The notes beneath the pieces are model-generated. The model was given only the letters and a program-made list of their open reading frames with translations. It was not told the DNA's origin and did no database searches. From Armigeres subalbatus (lineage: Eukaryota; Arthropoda; Insecta; Diptera; Culicidae), in contig NC_085141.1 in the NCBI RefSeq assembly GCF_024139115.2, positions 429,306,338-429,370,337 of the forward strand: 64,000 bases of DNA, given 5' to 3'. The stretch's first letter is position 1. Each line of letters begins with the position of its first letter. Both the position numbers and the translations under genes were made by a program. This document shows positions 11,216 through 23,800 of the stretch, piece by piece.

Positions 11216-12699
11216 AGAAGAAAAAACAGTTTTTGAAACATCAGAAGTTAATTCAAATGAACATTTTTTTAAATCAAAATTTTAAATTTTTTCTTTGGAA
11301 AATTTTGATTTCTTTATGGAAAATTCTTCTTTTATAATTACAATTTTTACTTTTAAATGAAAAATTATATGGGGTTTTCAAAAGAAATCCTCTGGAATTT
11401 CAATTTTGTTTTGGGAATATAAACCGGGAAATTATACGGGAATTTCAAAGTGTTTACACGGTAAATTCTGTGGATTTCTGCAAATTTTAATCGGCATGGA
11501 AAACTGCAGATCAGTTGCGCGATACTTTTCAAACGGCAACCCATCGCAAAAATGTCGGCGGCAGCATGATGCCATAAACTTTTGATGGTGGCGCCACCGT
11601 GTACTCTTCCGGATCCCACAAAAAGGCAAATCTGCTAATTTCAACGAAAAGCACCAGGATTTCATAAATGCATTTGTTTTCATATTCTGAGTATGGGTTC
11701 GATGTTGTGGCCTAAACATGTTTACTATGACCCTCCGGAAGATCCGGTTAAATGGTTACAAAGCAAAACCTTCCGGAAAATGCCAAATTATTAAATATCA
11801 TTGCAAAGCAACTATGCGATGAAAATATACAGATTGAAAATTATTTCATTTCATTTATTCAAACTAAGGCCAGTGTGGTCTCTGTAGTGATCTTTTGATA
11901 AATCCGGATCATCCATTTCATCGTGAGAACAAGCACAATTTTTCTTACTATAAGTATGGAGCTGGTGTTGTAGTTCATACATAGCCATTTTTTCATATAA
12001 ATATTCCGGATGAGCATTTGGTGGCATGAGTCCCAATACCAACGCCGTACTCAGAATGAAAGAAACTCACAAATGTTTCTAAAAAAATCGATGTTTTGAA
12101 ATGAATTTACCATCTTTATGAATGTTTGATTTTGGATCCCTTAGAAAAGCGAGAAAGGCACTATCACCACTAGGTGGATTAATCTGGCTTTTTGATATAA
12201 GTCTGGCACATATTGAGTACGTTACGACTGCGTTTGCCTTGATTTTTTATAATTATACACTTTATGATGGTTTTATTTGATGCATCGTGCTTTGAATTAT
12301 CCTAAGATTTCGCTTGAAAAACAATGATTTCCCCAATATTTTTTTACAAAGATTAAAAAAAATATTAAATTAATTCTTTTGCACCTACAGTGCACAATGG
12401 TTCGAAGGCAACCAAAACCTCAAAAATCTAAATTCGTATTCCGGTCGGAATTATGTTTTTCTCATTTTATAGAATACTTATGTGGTTCAAATTCGAATTT
12501 TCGAGTTCTGTTGAGTTTTGACTTTGTTATATAATTTTTAATTGAACATGAGTGTTGATTTCCAATTAAAAACGCTGTTCGACAAAGCGTTTAGATCAGC
12601 ATCGTACGGCTTGAATTACATCGCTAATTCCAATATTTTTTCAAGACTGCATTATCAGGGTCTTAAATAGTATGCCTATGTCCAGGGAATCAAATTTTC
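11216..12699. other. Intergenic, repeat scraps only
   Basis: Very AT-rich. 11230-11480 is dominated by AAATTTT/GGAAATT words. At 12145-12180, GCGAGAAAGGCACTATCACCACTAGG is the reverse complement of the start of the repeat at 46760 (a truncated copy). No supported gene. Confidence 0.45.
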
Positions 12700-13130
12700 T
12701 TGGATGCGCATGCGATACAAGCGACAAAAGAGAACCAACGACAAAGCTTTGTATTTGTCGGAGATAATAATGACAAAGATCCGAAAAAAAATGTCAGCAA
12801 CAAAAAAGAAGACAATTTTGTTGCTAACTTTTCATCCCGTTATTTTGCATTAACTCTTCAGCAAATCTCAACAGCAGAACTGTTCGGTAAATAATTTAAC
12901 TGATTTTCGGTGATTTTGACAGTTGAGCAATGGAAAAAATTACAAAAAAAAACTGTAAAATAAATTACCGAACAGTTCTGCTGTTGAGATTTCGGTAAAA
13001 TTTACCGAATACGGTGAAATGAGTTAAGTGTGTATGCTATCATAGTTTCTGTTTTTATCGAAATATTCGAGAATCTAACTAGGATTACAAAGTTATTATC
13101 GTATTCTCGGAAATATCAGAGCATGCAAGG
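12700..13130. repeat. Repeat with the empty site of the 54899 element
   Basis: CAAAGCTTTGTATTTGTCGG (from about 12740) followed by ATAATAATGACAAAGATCCG and GAAGACAATTTTGTTGCTAAC is paralogous to the two flanks of the 2.0-kb element at 54899-56902, but uninterrupted. This copy has its own insertion, the hairpin element at 12863-13025. Non-coding. Confidence 0.7.
12863..13025. mobile_element. Short hairpin MITE
   Basis: AATCTCAACAGCAGAACTGT-TCGGTAA at 12866 is inverted at about 12964-12994. The paralogous locus near 56980 lacks this segment after CAGCAAAT, which supports an insertion. ACCGAA-type words occur throughout. Confidence 0.6.
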
Positions 13131-13253
13131 CAAATGATACTTGTCATATTGTGTTTGAGTTCTGATAAAGGCTTGTTGCGATGTGCGTTTGTCAGTCAGT
13201 TGACGACAAAGGGTATATTGTTAGGCGTTGCTCGAATATTGATTCCCTGCCTA

Positions 13254-13509
13254 TCTTCTTCTTCTTCTTCTTCTATATACATAAAAATGAATTTCTGTCT
13301 GTCTGAACCTTATTGACTCCGAAACTACTGAACCGATCGGCGTAAAAATTTATATGCAGAGGTTTTTGGGGTCGGGAAAGGTTCTTAAGATGGTTCGAGA
13401 CGCCTCCCTCCTTTGGAAAGGGGGGCTCCCATACAAATGAAACCGAAATTTCTGCATAACTCGAGAACCAATCAATTTTAGGCGAAACGAAGTTCGTCGG
13501 GTCTGCTAG
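13254..13509 (+). mobile_element. Non-autonomous Helitron
   Basis: It begins A|TC..., with the ATACATAAAAATGAATTTCTGT block common at insect Helitron 5' ends, and ends GTCTGCTAG|T. A short hairpin (ACGAAGTTCGT) sits about 20 nt before the CTAG terminus. There is no target duplication, as expected for insertion between A and T. 256 bp, no Rep/helicase coding. Confidence 0.75.
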
Positions 13510-15900
13510 TGTAAAATATAAGTGACAGAACTCAACTTAAGTTAACTTTTTTTAATTGCAGTGCTCTAAAAGTATAGGCGCCTATGAGTGCCCATAATGA
13601 TTCTATGCTCATTACAAAGCTGAGGGCAATATCTTTCTATTAATCACTATTTTGTTTTGCGAAAAATTGCGATAAAATTCTTTTTTAACGTTTTAGTTTG
13701 CTTAGTATTTTTTGGTCTGTTTCTAATTGAAGCTTTACAAATGCGTATTTTTTGTTCACAAGAACCTCAAAAATGCCTTTTTCTGATTATTAGATTGGAG
13801 TGTCTTACTTCCACAATCTGCTCCTGGCATCCGAATTTCTACCAATTTAAGTTTTTTTTTCACATGAATTTTATTGTTGAGATTTTGTTTTTGTCTATTA
13901 ATCCGAAATATGCAATCATGCTGAAAACTTGTCTAGAACATATGAAAACTCATAGTATTGGATATTAGCATGGTTTATCACTTTGCAATCGAAATGATTC
14001 TACCTATAAAGAGTTTCAAGTTCTCACGTTTGAGCTCGAGCTAAACTGTAACACACTATTCTTGCCAGCAATAGACAATGTTGGTACTGATATTTGAAGA
14101 AACATCAGAAAACAACAAAAACTATTAGAACAAGCATAATAGATGAATAAAGCTTCCGATTCCATCAATCAAATCACAAACTGCTACTATATTTGACTTT
14201 GCTTAAATGATAACATTTGCTATTTCAATAGTCATTCAAATTTTCTGAGAGTTGATTGTAATTGAACAGAGCACAAGTTTGAAGTTTGTATGGAATTTAC
14301 TATGACAATAGTAACTTTAGTCAACAGACAACGTTTCGCAGCACTGTCCACTGACCTTTTAAAATATATTATTACGTTGTGAACAAAAGAAATTCAGCAA
14401 AAAGATCGCCTTTTGTCTTGTCTTGTTTTAGCACATGGACAGCCAGTATTTAGCAAGCAATTATTTTAATAAGAAAATTATTTAGATCTTTTTTGTGGAA
14501 TATCTTCACTTGTCATAGGACGAGTTAGTACTACCCCATTCAACTCCACCACTTGAGTCAAGTACGAAACACTGAAGACGGCGTTACTGTTGGAGTTGTG
14601 ATACGTATCTGTAAAATAACAATCAAATGGTGGAATTAAATGGAATAGTACTAACTAGTTTTATGGCATGTGAAATCATCTTTGTTGCGAAACGATCTGT
14701 TTTCAAAAACCAAATTTACACAGATAAAAATATGTTGTGATTTAAATGTATTTTCATGCACATATTTGGAGCATGCAAATAAATGCAATATTCAATCGAT
14801 CTTACTGTTCTGTTAAGTCGAAATAAACTTAAACAGTGCTTGCTAGTAAAATTCAGTCAAATTTAATTGAATATTGAATGTTAATTCGTTTGATGGGTTC
14901 AGCTGCAATTTCACACGTCGTTGAATATTCAAAACTATTTGCTGTGTAGCAGTAAAATGAAAGTATTTACTATTCACAGAGATGCCGAAAATGGCTATAT
15001 ATTGCCAAACCAGTGCTTCCAACACCCACGATCAAGTCTTTATGTGACAAAATACCATGATACAAACATAAAACCTACCTTTTTGGGACATTTTGAGGTT
15101 TTGGCCATCCTTTGTTCTAGAGCGATCCACTGTAAGTGGTGCAACTGTACCAATAGTGGCAAGTCTTATAAGAAATCAATGGCTAGCAATGGCTATGGGA
15201 ACCAAAGTTAATTTTTACCACCAATAAAGGAACAGTTTACTAGACCTCTTCATGTTTTCAAAAAATATTTCAAATTCAACCGGTCAGCCCAAAATCACAA
15301 TTCTTATGCTTAAAAAATCCTCCTATCAAATTTTCAGCTAATTCGAATAAAACTTCGAGGTGGTTCAAATCGATTTACTGTTTTTAAGCTACTTTCAATT
15401 TTGAAAAAAATGTAACAAAAGATATGAACGCCAAAAACCATCGGAACAGCTTCTATACGGACGCTTTTGGTGCGCTCTACAAATCTTGTGAACATCGCGA
15501 TTCGTTCCGTTAACGACCATGTTAAAGTGATTTTAAAGCTTTCAAGTCCATAAAAATACTGTTTCCCCCTAAAAGTCGTTGTTCTACAAAATTTTTGAAT
15601 TTAGCACAATACATTGCTAATTTATTTTATTATTATTCCTCTTTTTCCTCTGGACATTTGAGTAATATAATTGCCAATGGGCGATTTACCGTTAAATTCT
15701 TGAAATTCAGAAGCTGAACATTTGTCATAAATTTACACGTTAGGATTTTTTCAAACAAGTTGTTTGAATCATGAAACATCAGAATTTTCCAGAAGCAAGT
15801 TCATCTATCGCTTCAAGGCTTGTCGAGCTATGCAATGTGGCCCGATAACATGGAATATGATTATTCTGTGCGGCAACATGATTTATTGGTAAGAATTATC
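13510..15900. other. Intergenic, repeat scraps only
   Basis: No supported gene. 14499-14670 is a diverged copy of the 2794 palindromic MITE. 14180-14390 resembles one arm of the TA-flanked element at 51226-51900. Frames of 96-103 codons here have biased, low-complexity composition and no domain. Confidence 0.45.
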
Positions 15901-15907
15901 ATGTGTA

Positions 15908-16165
15908 GTAAATCAGTCTGTACCGTTTTGGTACAGATTTATCATATTAAAGCCCATTTTTCGTCATTGCAAAATATTGCGTGTGCAACTAGTTGCAAAA
16001 ATGTGATTTTTTCGGCACGAGTTGTGCGTTTATCCAACGAGGCTTGCCGAGTTGGATTAATACTACGAGTGCTGAAAAAATCGAGTTTTGCAACGAGTTG
16101 CACACGCTTGCAATGACGAAAAATGAGCTTTAATATGCTAAATCTGTACCGGCTGATTTTAATAG
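15908..16165. mobile_element. Inverted-repeat MITE
   Basis: GTACAGATTTATCATATTAAAGC and CATTTTTCGTCATTGCAA near the left end reappear inverted on the right (TTGCAATGACGAAAAATG, GCTTTAATATGCTAAATCTGTAC), giving arms of about 70 bp. The inner part holds GCAACTAGTTGC and CCAACGAGG words, also inverted. Fragments recur at 54780-54896 and 61118-61235. Confidence 0.75.
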
Positions 16166-16334
16166 TTTTTCAACGGAGATTTCATGTTGACATCACTGTC
16201 TGCTGCGAAAGGAGACGATTAGTGATAGCTTGCAAATGACGCTGCCGACGACGTGAAACCGGCGACGCGTTGGGAGGAAAAATGCTCACTTAGTTTTATT
16301 TTGGATGATAGTTTATCAATTTATAAATTGAGTA

Positions 16335-16570
16335 CTAGCTTATGTACCCGGCCTTGCTCGGAGTTGCCAGTTTGGTTCGCAGTTTTTTTTTCACAATCGG
16401 AAAATAATTAAACCAATTGGTTAACAGGGTAAATTGTGTTTACTTGTTGATACTTCTTTCCCTAACGCCCCTATCGTCGTCTTCTTAAGAAAAAGAATGT
16501 GTGTTCTAAATTTGGTTGAGATCTGATATTTTTTTAGGGAAAGGATAGTCAGGTGTGGTTTATATCAAAA
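16335..16570 (-). mobile_element. Helitron-like 3' end
   Basis: Read on the minus strand the left boundary ends in GCCGGGTACATAAGCTAG|T, the typical insect Helitron terminus with a preceding GC-rich hairpin remnant (CCGAGCAAGGCCGG). The other end is not clear, so the right coordinate is approximate. Confidence 0.5.
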
Positions 16571-17727
16571 ACAAACTGCTCGGTGCTAATCGGAGCGAGG
16601 AGGTGGGTAATTGTAACATTGTGCTGGTGAGCCGCAAGGCAGCCATTCTGAATGACACCGTGAAAGGCCTTAAGCTAACTAAATTAAGCTAGTCTAAGCT
16701 CAAATTAGAATTATGTGTTATACGCACAGTCCTCATAGATTTGTGTGGGAATGCTAGGTTGCTATCGATTTGGTGCCGGACCTTGCTCCAATTGAGCAAA
16801 ACTCCAGCACAATTTGGAGAACCTAGTATCCGCTTGGGATCAATTTGATTTTCGATATTTTGTATAACACATGCTTACTTCTGGCTATCTTAATAGTTAT
16901 AAATGTACCTAGAATCATAACAACTTACCGAACTATGAAAGAATTGTAAGGATTAGACAAAATACGATATTAGGTTCAGGTTTCTCTTAATCCAAGTTAT
17001 CATACAAATGAAAGCATACTTGTATAATTGTTTTTGTAACATATGGGATGCAATGTGCAAAAAAAGTTAATCTCAAGAATTTCAGCAAATAAAGAATAGT
17101 AAAAAACTTTCTTGAATTTTATGAATCAATACACCATGCGTCTCCACATGCTCTTATGCTTTATGATGATGAATACTTCAAATATTTACACATACTCTAC
17201 CCCTTGTGAGGTTCTCGTTCCCTTAAAAATACTGATTGTAACATAAGAAATTAGATATCCTATAACTTAGGAATAGCTTCTGATAACTTCTACCATATAT
17301 GCACATAAAACATGCGCATGATTTCAACATACATGTCGAGGAAAATGTTCAAGCGACGAACCCTCGGCCATTTTGTCATCAACTAATCTTGGAATTGCAT
17401 TCAATTTTAAATTAATTAACTGTTGATAGTCTCCAATTGATTTCTGAGGGCGTGAATTATAGATGCGATACATGAATACTATTTTACTGCCGACCAATGT
17501 GATTTTCAATTATTCAATATCAGTCATAATGAACGAGAGCAAAAAAAAAACATTATTTAGGATACTTACACACATTGATAGCTGGAACTCAATAAATGAT
17601 AATCTTCTTTGTTTTCTCTTTATTTTCAATATAAAACAAGATCTTTATTATCTTTATTTTACTTCAGAATCACGATGCAAGAAAACTTTCTTAAAAACCA
17701 ATAACCCTAATATTACTCTATTTTTAG
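16571..17727. other. Upstream of globin ATG exon, no gene
   Basis: AT-rich with no supported coding. The last bases (TATTACTCTATTTTTAG, ending 17727) form a polypyrimidine-rich 3' splice site 5 nt before the globin ATG, suggesting an intron in the 5' UTR. Confidence 0.5.
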
Positions 17728-17732
17728 CGAAA

Positions 17733-17848
17733 ATGGCAAATACTGAGCTAGTCACAGGTATAACAGCAGAGCAACGACTAGTTCTAATTGATGCCTGGAA
17801 ATTGGTCAAATTGGATATTGTTACTCATGGAACAAACATATTCTTGAA
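17733..17848 (+). CDS. Globin exon 1 (helices A-B)
   Basis: It encodes residues 1-38 and two bases of Lys39 (B12). It starts MANTEL, then ITAEQRLVLIDAW, the A helix with its conserved Trp. The donor AA|GTAAGT is strong. Without splicing the frame stops at once (TAA at 17850-17852). Confidence 0.92.
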
Positions 17849-20800
17849 GTAAGTATTGGTGGCTGTTATGAGGGTACTGTTAGCCGTTGAAAATTACGCC
17901 TACCTGGTCGCATTGCACTCGCGAAAAAATCGATCAAATTGCACTTATAACTAGTTGTTCCTTTTGTAACGGTAGTTAGAAGGAAAAATAAGAAAAGTGC
18001 TCCTAAAGCAACAAACTCGTACAAGCTAAGGAACGTAAGACTCGGTCTGTCATTGTGGTTAAACCGAAACAGTCCGACCAGAGTAGTGACGACACTCGAA
18101 AGTTTTTGAATACAGGTTTACCTCGATTATATGGACCCTCGATTATATGGACCCTCGATTATATGGACTTCGATTATATGGACTTTTTACCTCGATTATA
18201 TGGACATTTTTTTGGCTATTTTTTTTGTGTTTTGGGGCTTTAAAAAGATGTTGAATATTGTAAGTCATATTTTACATTGATTCTATATTTATTATGGTAC
18301 ATTGGGGCAAATAAAGGCCAGTAAGGCATGATGTGATGTTATATATGGAGATGCACTCTGAGTCATATGTTCGATTGACTTGATTGATTTGCCATTTTCG
18401 CGTTGGAAAATTTCATTGTATATAATGATAAATATACAATTCTTTAATCTGCAACAGCCACGGCCACGTCCTTACAAATATGTGGTGAAAAATAATGCAT
18501 ATTTTTGGTGATCTCTGCATTACGAAAACGTGAAGTGAATTGTCAGACTGACAGTATGCGGAGCAAATGATAAGATGAGATTGTCATATTTAGCTGTTAG
18601 ATCTTTGCTTCCAACCTTTTTCTGCTTTTGGTGCATGGAATTAAGTATAGAAGGACGGATGATGCATTAACATTTAGCAAACCGGACCCACTGAGACTGA
18701 TTTTTTAGGTATATACACGAAACTGGAAAAGTTTATTTCAATATGTGATACATAAAGTTCCAAATGGTTTTCAAATCTGGCATTATTTCTTCTGGACGAA
18801 CTTGATAATTATTTGAATGTAAAAAACTGAAAACTCTTCGAGCAGTCTTTATGTTTAAATAAATGTTGTCGAATATCCTGGTATTCACATTTGTTCAGCA
18901 CAAAGCTTAAGGATTATACTGACGCTCAACGGTAGGAAAAGAAATTGAATATCTTTAGAATGTTCTTGTTAGCAGTTCTTGAATCAATTGCTGCTAAACC
19001 GTTCAGCAAAGCGTGATCCCGAGACGCTCATGCAAACTCGTTCATGCTGTGTAATGTAAGCTATGTGTTTTTCGTTAGTGTTGTACAAAATACAACAGCG
19101 CGCGGTGGTAAAATTTTGAATGCAATCTCAAGTTTTGTCCGGGATTTTTATGAGGGCCCGCCACTGTGCGTCGTTTTGAATTTTAAAACCCGTTGCAAAA
19201 TTCAGCCCTGCTTTAATATACGAACATAATCCAAAATAGCCATAACAATTTATCCTTCAATATTCCACTTAGCAGATGTAGGTGCATTGTGCAATTGACC
19301 TTTCCCGTCAACAATTTTTATCCGCTCAATCGATTCTTCAATTTTTTGAGGACAACTTTCCCAAAGAACCCATACTTTTTGACGCTGGTTTCCAAGCTTG
19401 ACCTAAAATTCGCCCGATTTTGAATTAAAATAAGGCCAATTCCAATTCTTCAAACGTGTGGCACTTTTCCGATTTTTTTTATTCTAAAATATTAATTCTG
19501 TGAAAAAGTTGAAGATACATTTTTTGGCGGGAAATGTCAATTGGTTCTTGTAAAAATGACACTGTTACGTGGATAGAGCACCTTATTTACATTAATTTAA
19601 ATTCTTTTTAAGAATATCAATCAAACGCAACTTCTTGCAAGGAGATCTTTTAAAGATAAGTGTCTGAAAAGTGAGACTGTTTCTACGTGATTTTTGCATA
19701 AACAAATGCATTTCGGCCATATCTTCTGAGCCCATAGTCCAATCCGGCCAATTTTCACAAGGAGACAATAGGACAAAACTTTACATCGGTTTCAATTTGC
19801 TGCGATCAAATCAAAAGAGGACAAGTGTCAGTGCTTCTATATAAAGCCAGTTTTTGAATCTAACATATACCTTTCTCAACCAGTCAGTGTTTGCTTTGTT
19901 GCTGAAACAGGAAGGCACTGTAGTTAGAATTCGTGAATAAGTATATTAGTGTGCTCATATTGAGGGCGAAGTCTTCATTACTAATGTAATCTTAGAAACA
20001 AGCGACTGGAAAAAAGGTTACGTTCTTATAGAAAATCATAATCTACTGAGTTATCATAAAATGAGCCCAAAAATGCGGATTAGACTGTAAGGCAATATAT
20101 GGATATTTTCTTTCAACTTTAAGACTTATTTAATCGTGTAACACAAATTTCGAGAAAAAAATTGTTTCGATTATATGGAAAATTCGATTATATGGACTTT
20201 TTGCATCGAAAAAGTCTATATAATCGAGGTATACCTGTATACTACGTTAGATCCAAAAGTACACAAGATTAGTAACTTTCGGAACGGGAAAATGGCTCCA
20301 TTATTGTACTGTGTGCAACTGGTTTCAATGTAGATGTGGTGAAAAATGGTGTGCAAAACGATTTGGGTGAAAACTACACTGCTGTTGTTCCAACATTGGT
20401 GCCAAGATTGAAAGTGTTGGGTATGAGCGATAAATATTCCTCCGATGACTTCATCGACTATCTAAAAAGTCAGAATGAGGACATCGCAATAAATGATATG
20501 ACGAGCTCGGTGGTCTAGTGGCTACCGCTTCTGCCTTGCAAGCAGGAGGTCATGGGTTCAATTCCAGACTCGTCCCTTTCCTACTTTGTATTTCTATCTT
20601 AGTTCTTTCTGTGTTTCACGTTCTACCAAAACGATTCCTACTGTTATAACCTTCCACACAATCCCAAAACCTCCCGTGGCACCTATGAGAGGTCGTAGAG
20701 TTCTCTGCATCTTTCTTAAGTAGGTGTCCAACTAACCATCCTTCCCCTTCCTCAGCATTCGCAAGGACGTGGCCAGGACAGATCTCGACTATTGGAGGGT

Positions 20801-23800
20801 GCATTGCTTTCATCTAAGAGATAGTGATTAGTCCCAAATCAATATCTGTGGTAACGGATGAAAGCGATGCTATTCTCGTACAATAGTCTTGGCTTGTACC
20901 ACCTACGAATTTGTGCGAAAATGCTCAATGCTAATGCTAATGCTAATGCTAATGAGGACATCGCAATAAATGATGTAAAAGTATAAAACATATTTTAAGC
21001 TCTTTTTAATGGAATGTATTCAACCGTCTAAGACGAGTTTAGTACTCTCCATTTAATTTCACTACGTTTTGTTATCTTTGCAGATACGTATTTCGACCAC
21101 AACTGTGTGGTCGGATGGAAAAGTAGTAAATATCTATGAAAATCCACGCTTCAAGTACAATCAATTTAGTGCCGTAATTGAAGTAGACAAAGATACATAT
21201 AGCTGTTTGTATGGTAATTTCGCGAAATCGATTCATTGATAATGTTTCTGTTAGAATTGATGATGAAACACTTGATCGCGTTCGGGAAATTAAATACCTT
21301 GGCGTAATTATTGATGATACATTGAAATTCAGATATAAATGATTTTTAACGATTTTATAATTAACATTTGAAACATTTGGAACTGTTTGAAAGATACTAT
21401 GAAAAGTAGTGAGCTCTCAGATAGAACGCGATTTTATCGAGACTTTTGGTATCTATGGGGAGGTAACACAAGTTTTGAATTTTTTCGAGTAAATATAATT
21501 GATTGGTACTAGCGAGAATAGTTTGAGTACGCGCTTCTTGGCCAAACTTTTGGCATCATGCGAGAGGTATCACAAATTTTGTATCTTAATCGGACTCGCT
21601 GTATCACTGATGATGCTTGCAAAACTCTGTGGTGGAATTCAACTGTTTCTTTTTACTAACTTATTTTTTTTTTGCTGTATAGCGATGTTATATGTTAATG
21701 TTATTTATATCTGTGGAAATAATCGGATCGTTTATTGTTTGCTAAATCTAATTAAAATTGATTATTATTAATTATCTTAAAGATAAATCGTCTAGCTCAA
21801 ACCTTTGTAGGGGTATGTGGCGGGACCATCATCATCATCATCATCATCATCTTATCTATATCTAGAACAAAAATAGCAAAAAAAAATTGACAAAGTCAAG
21901 TCAAGTTATAACAATACCACAATACCACATCCCAAAACAATCGTAGAGATGCAGAGGTGTTCTCATTCTCTAGTAGCAACCAGAGTCGAACTATGTAACA
22001 ATCCTTCGTTTCCTATATGGCCGTAAGGACGCGGCCGACGCCGCTATTGACTTAAAATTCGTGAGCTTCCGAAACGTGTACATTGATAATGGATAGCAGA
22101 TCCCATGCTCCATTCACATGGTTCTCTGTACAATTTCACAAGTTCCAGTCAATCACGGAGTAGCAACTACGAATTGCACGGTCATAAAGCTCATGCTCAT
22201 GGATTTCAACGCGATTCCACTTTTCACCATTAACCAAAACTTCTTTGAATAATATTTGGAACACTCGTTGCCAGAATACAGCTTAGGAGCCGTACTCATA
22301 TTACGTAAGCACTGATGGTGGGAATGGTGGTTTATCGTTTTCTTAGCATAGCATAGCATAGTTACGGTGTACTTCGTAGATTGGACACTAGTGATACTCA
22401 TCATACAAGGTGGGTGTGTGATTTATAGTGAATAATGCATCAACCATTCATAAGCTGAAAAAGCATCCAGAACCAGAGCTGAGGTTAGGAAAATTTGCCG
22501 AACATGAAGTCCATTTCGCTCGAAACTGTTGGTAGCTTAAATAAGCAGGGTGTCGACTACCTGGAAAACCTGCAGGGAATTGAGGCCAACCTGGAAAAAT
22601 CAGGGAATTTTCGAAGTAATTCCTGCAAGAATTCCCGAAGTAGTTCCTCGAGATATTAAAAAAAAATCTTCGGAAATTACAATAAGAATTCCTTCGTGAA
22701 TCCCTTTAGGAATACTTCGAAAATCCTTCCAGGTTCTCCTTCGAAATGTTTTTTTGAAAGCTCCTCCAAAAATGGTTTCAGCAATCCTCCAAGAATTCCA
22801 TTTGAAATTCTTCCAGGAAAGTCATCTAGAAATAATTTTTAGCAATTCCTTTATGAAATCCTTCATGAATTTCTTTAGTAATTTATTCGGAATTATGTTC
22901 CCTTTGTATTTATTTAGAATTCCCTTACGGAATACTTTTCACTCTTTTGGATTTTTATTTGGGAGTTTTATAGGATACTAGTCGACCCGTCAGACGTTGG
23001 CCTGCATAGTAGGCGAAAATGCGCGTTGTGAACTGCATATGCGAAAATCCCATACGAATCTTTACTTTAGTTTTTTACAATCTACTCAACTTTACTTGTG
23101 ATTTTCGCATTAGGAAATATCATATAAACCCGTCGGAAACTATAACGAATGTTTCTGCTGAAGAAATGAAAAAAATCCATCCAGCCGTTTTCGAGTTATG
23201 CGGATACGAACACAGACCATTTCATTTTTATATATAAGAAAGATTACTTAGGGGCCCTCCTTAGCCGTGCGGTAAGACGCGCGGCTACAAAGCAAGACCA
23301 TGCTGAGGGTGGCTGGGTTCGATTCCCTGTGCCGGTCTAGGCAATTTTCGGATTGGAAATTGTCTCGACTTCCCTGGGCATAAAAGTATCATCGTGTTAG
23401 CCTCATATGATATACGAATGCAAAAATGGTAACTTGGCTTAGAAACCTCGCAGTTAATAACTGTGGAAGTGCTTAATGAACACTAAGCTGCGAGGCGGCT
23501 CTGTCCCAGTGTGGGGATGTAATGCCAATAAGAAGAAAAAGAAGAAGAAGAAGATAGGATATTACTAGAAAATCTTTCTAAAATTCTTTCAAAAATTTCT
23601 TTTTTACCATAATTTTTTTAAATCCTTCAAAAATTCATTTAGAATCTGCTTTAAGAAATTTCTGCTGAAATAATTTTAAAAGAATTCCTGTAATAATGTC
23701 CAAATAAATACTTGAGAAAAACAGGAATTATTGAAAAAAAATTGAAGAAAATCGTAAAGGAATTTCCGAAAGGATTCCCGAGATGTAATTTTTGAAGAAT

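Noticed and set aside
11140..11337. Lys/Phe-rich 65-codon frame
   Set aside because: Its first part is a degraded Feilai SINE and the remainder is low-complexity AAATTTT sequence.
23311..23330. Functional tRNA genes at B boxes (20555, 23316, 26774, 28530)
   Set aside because: None folds into a full cloverleaf with acceptor and anticodon stems by eye, and they are followed by SINE bodies or lie in repeats.
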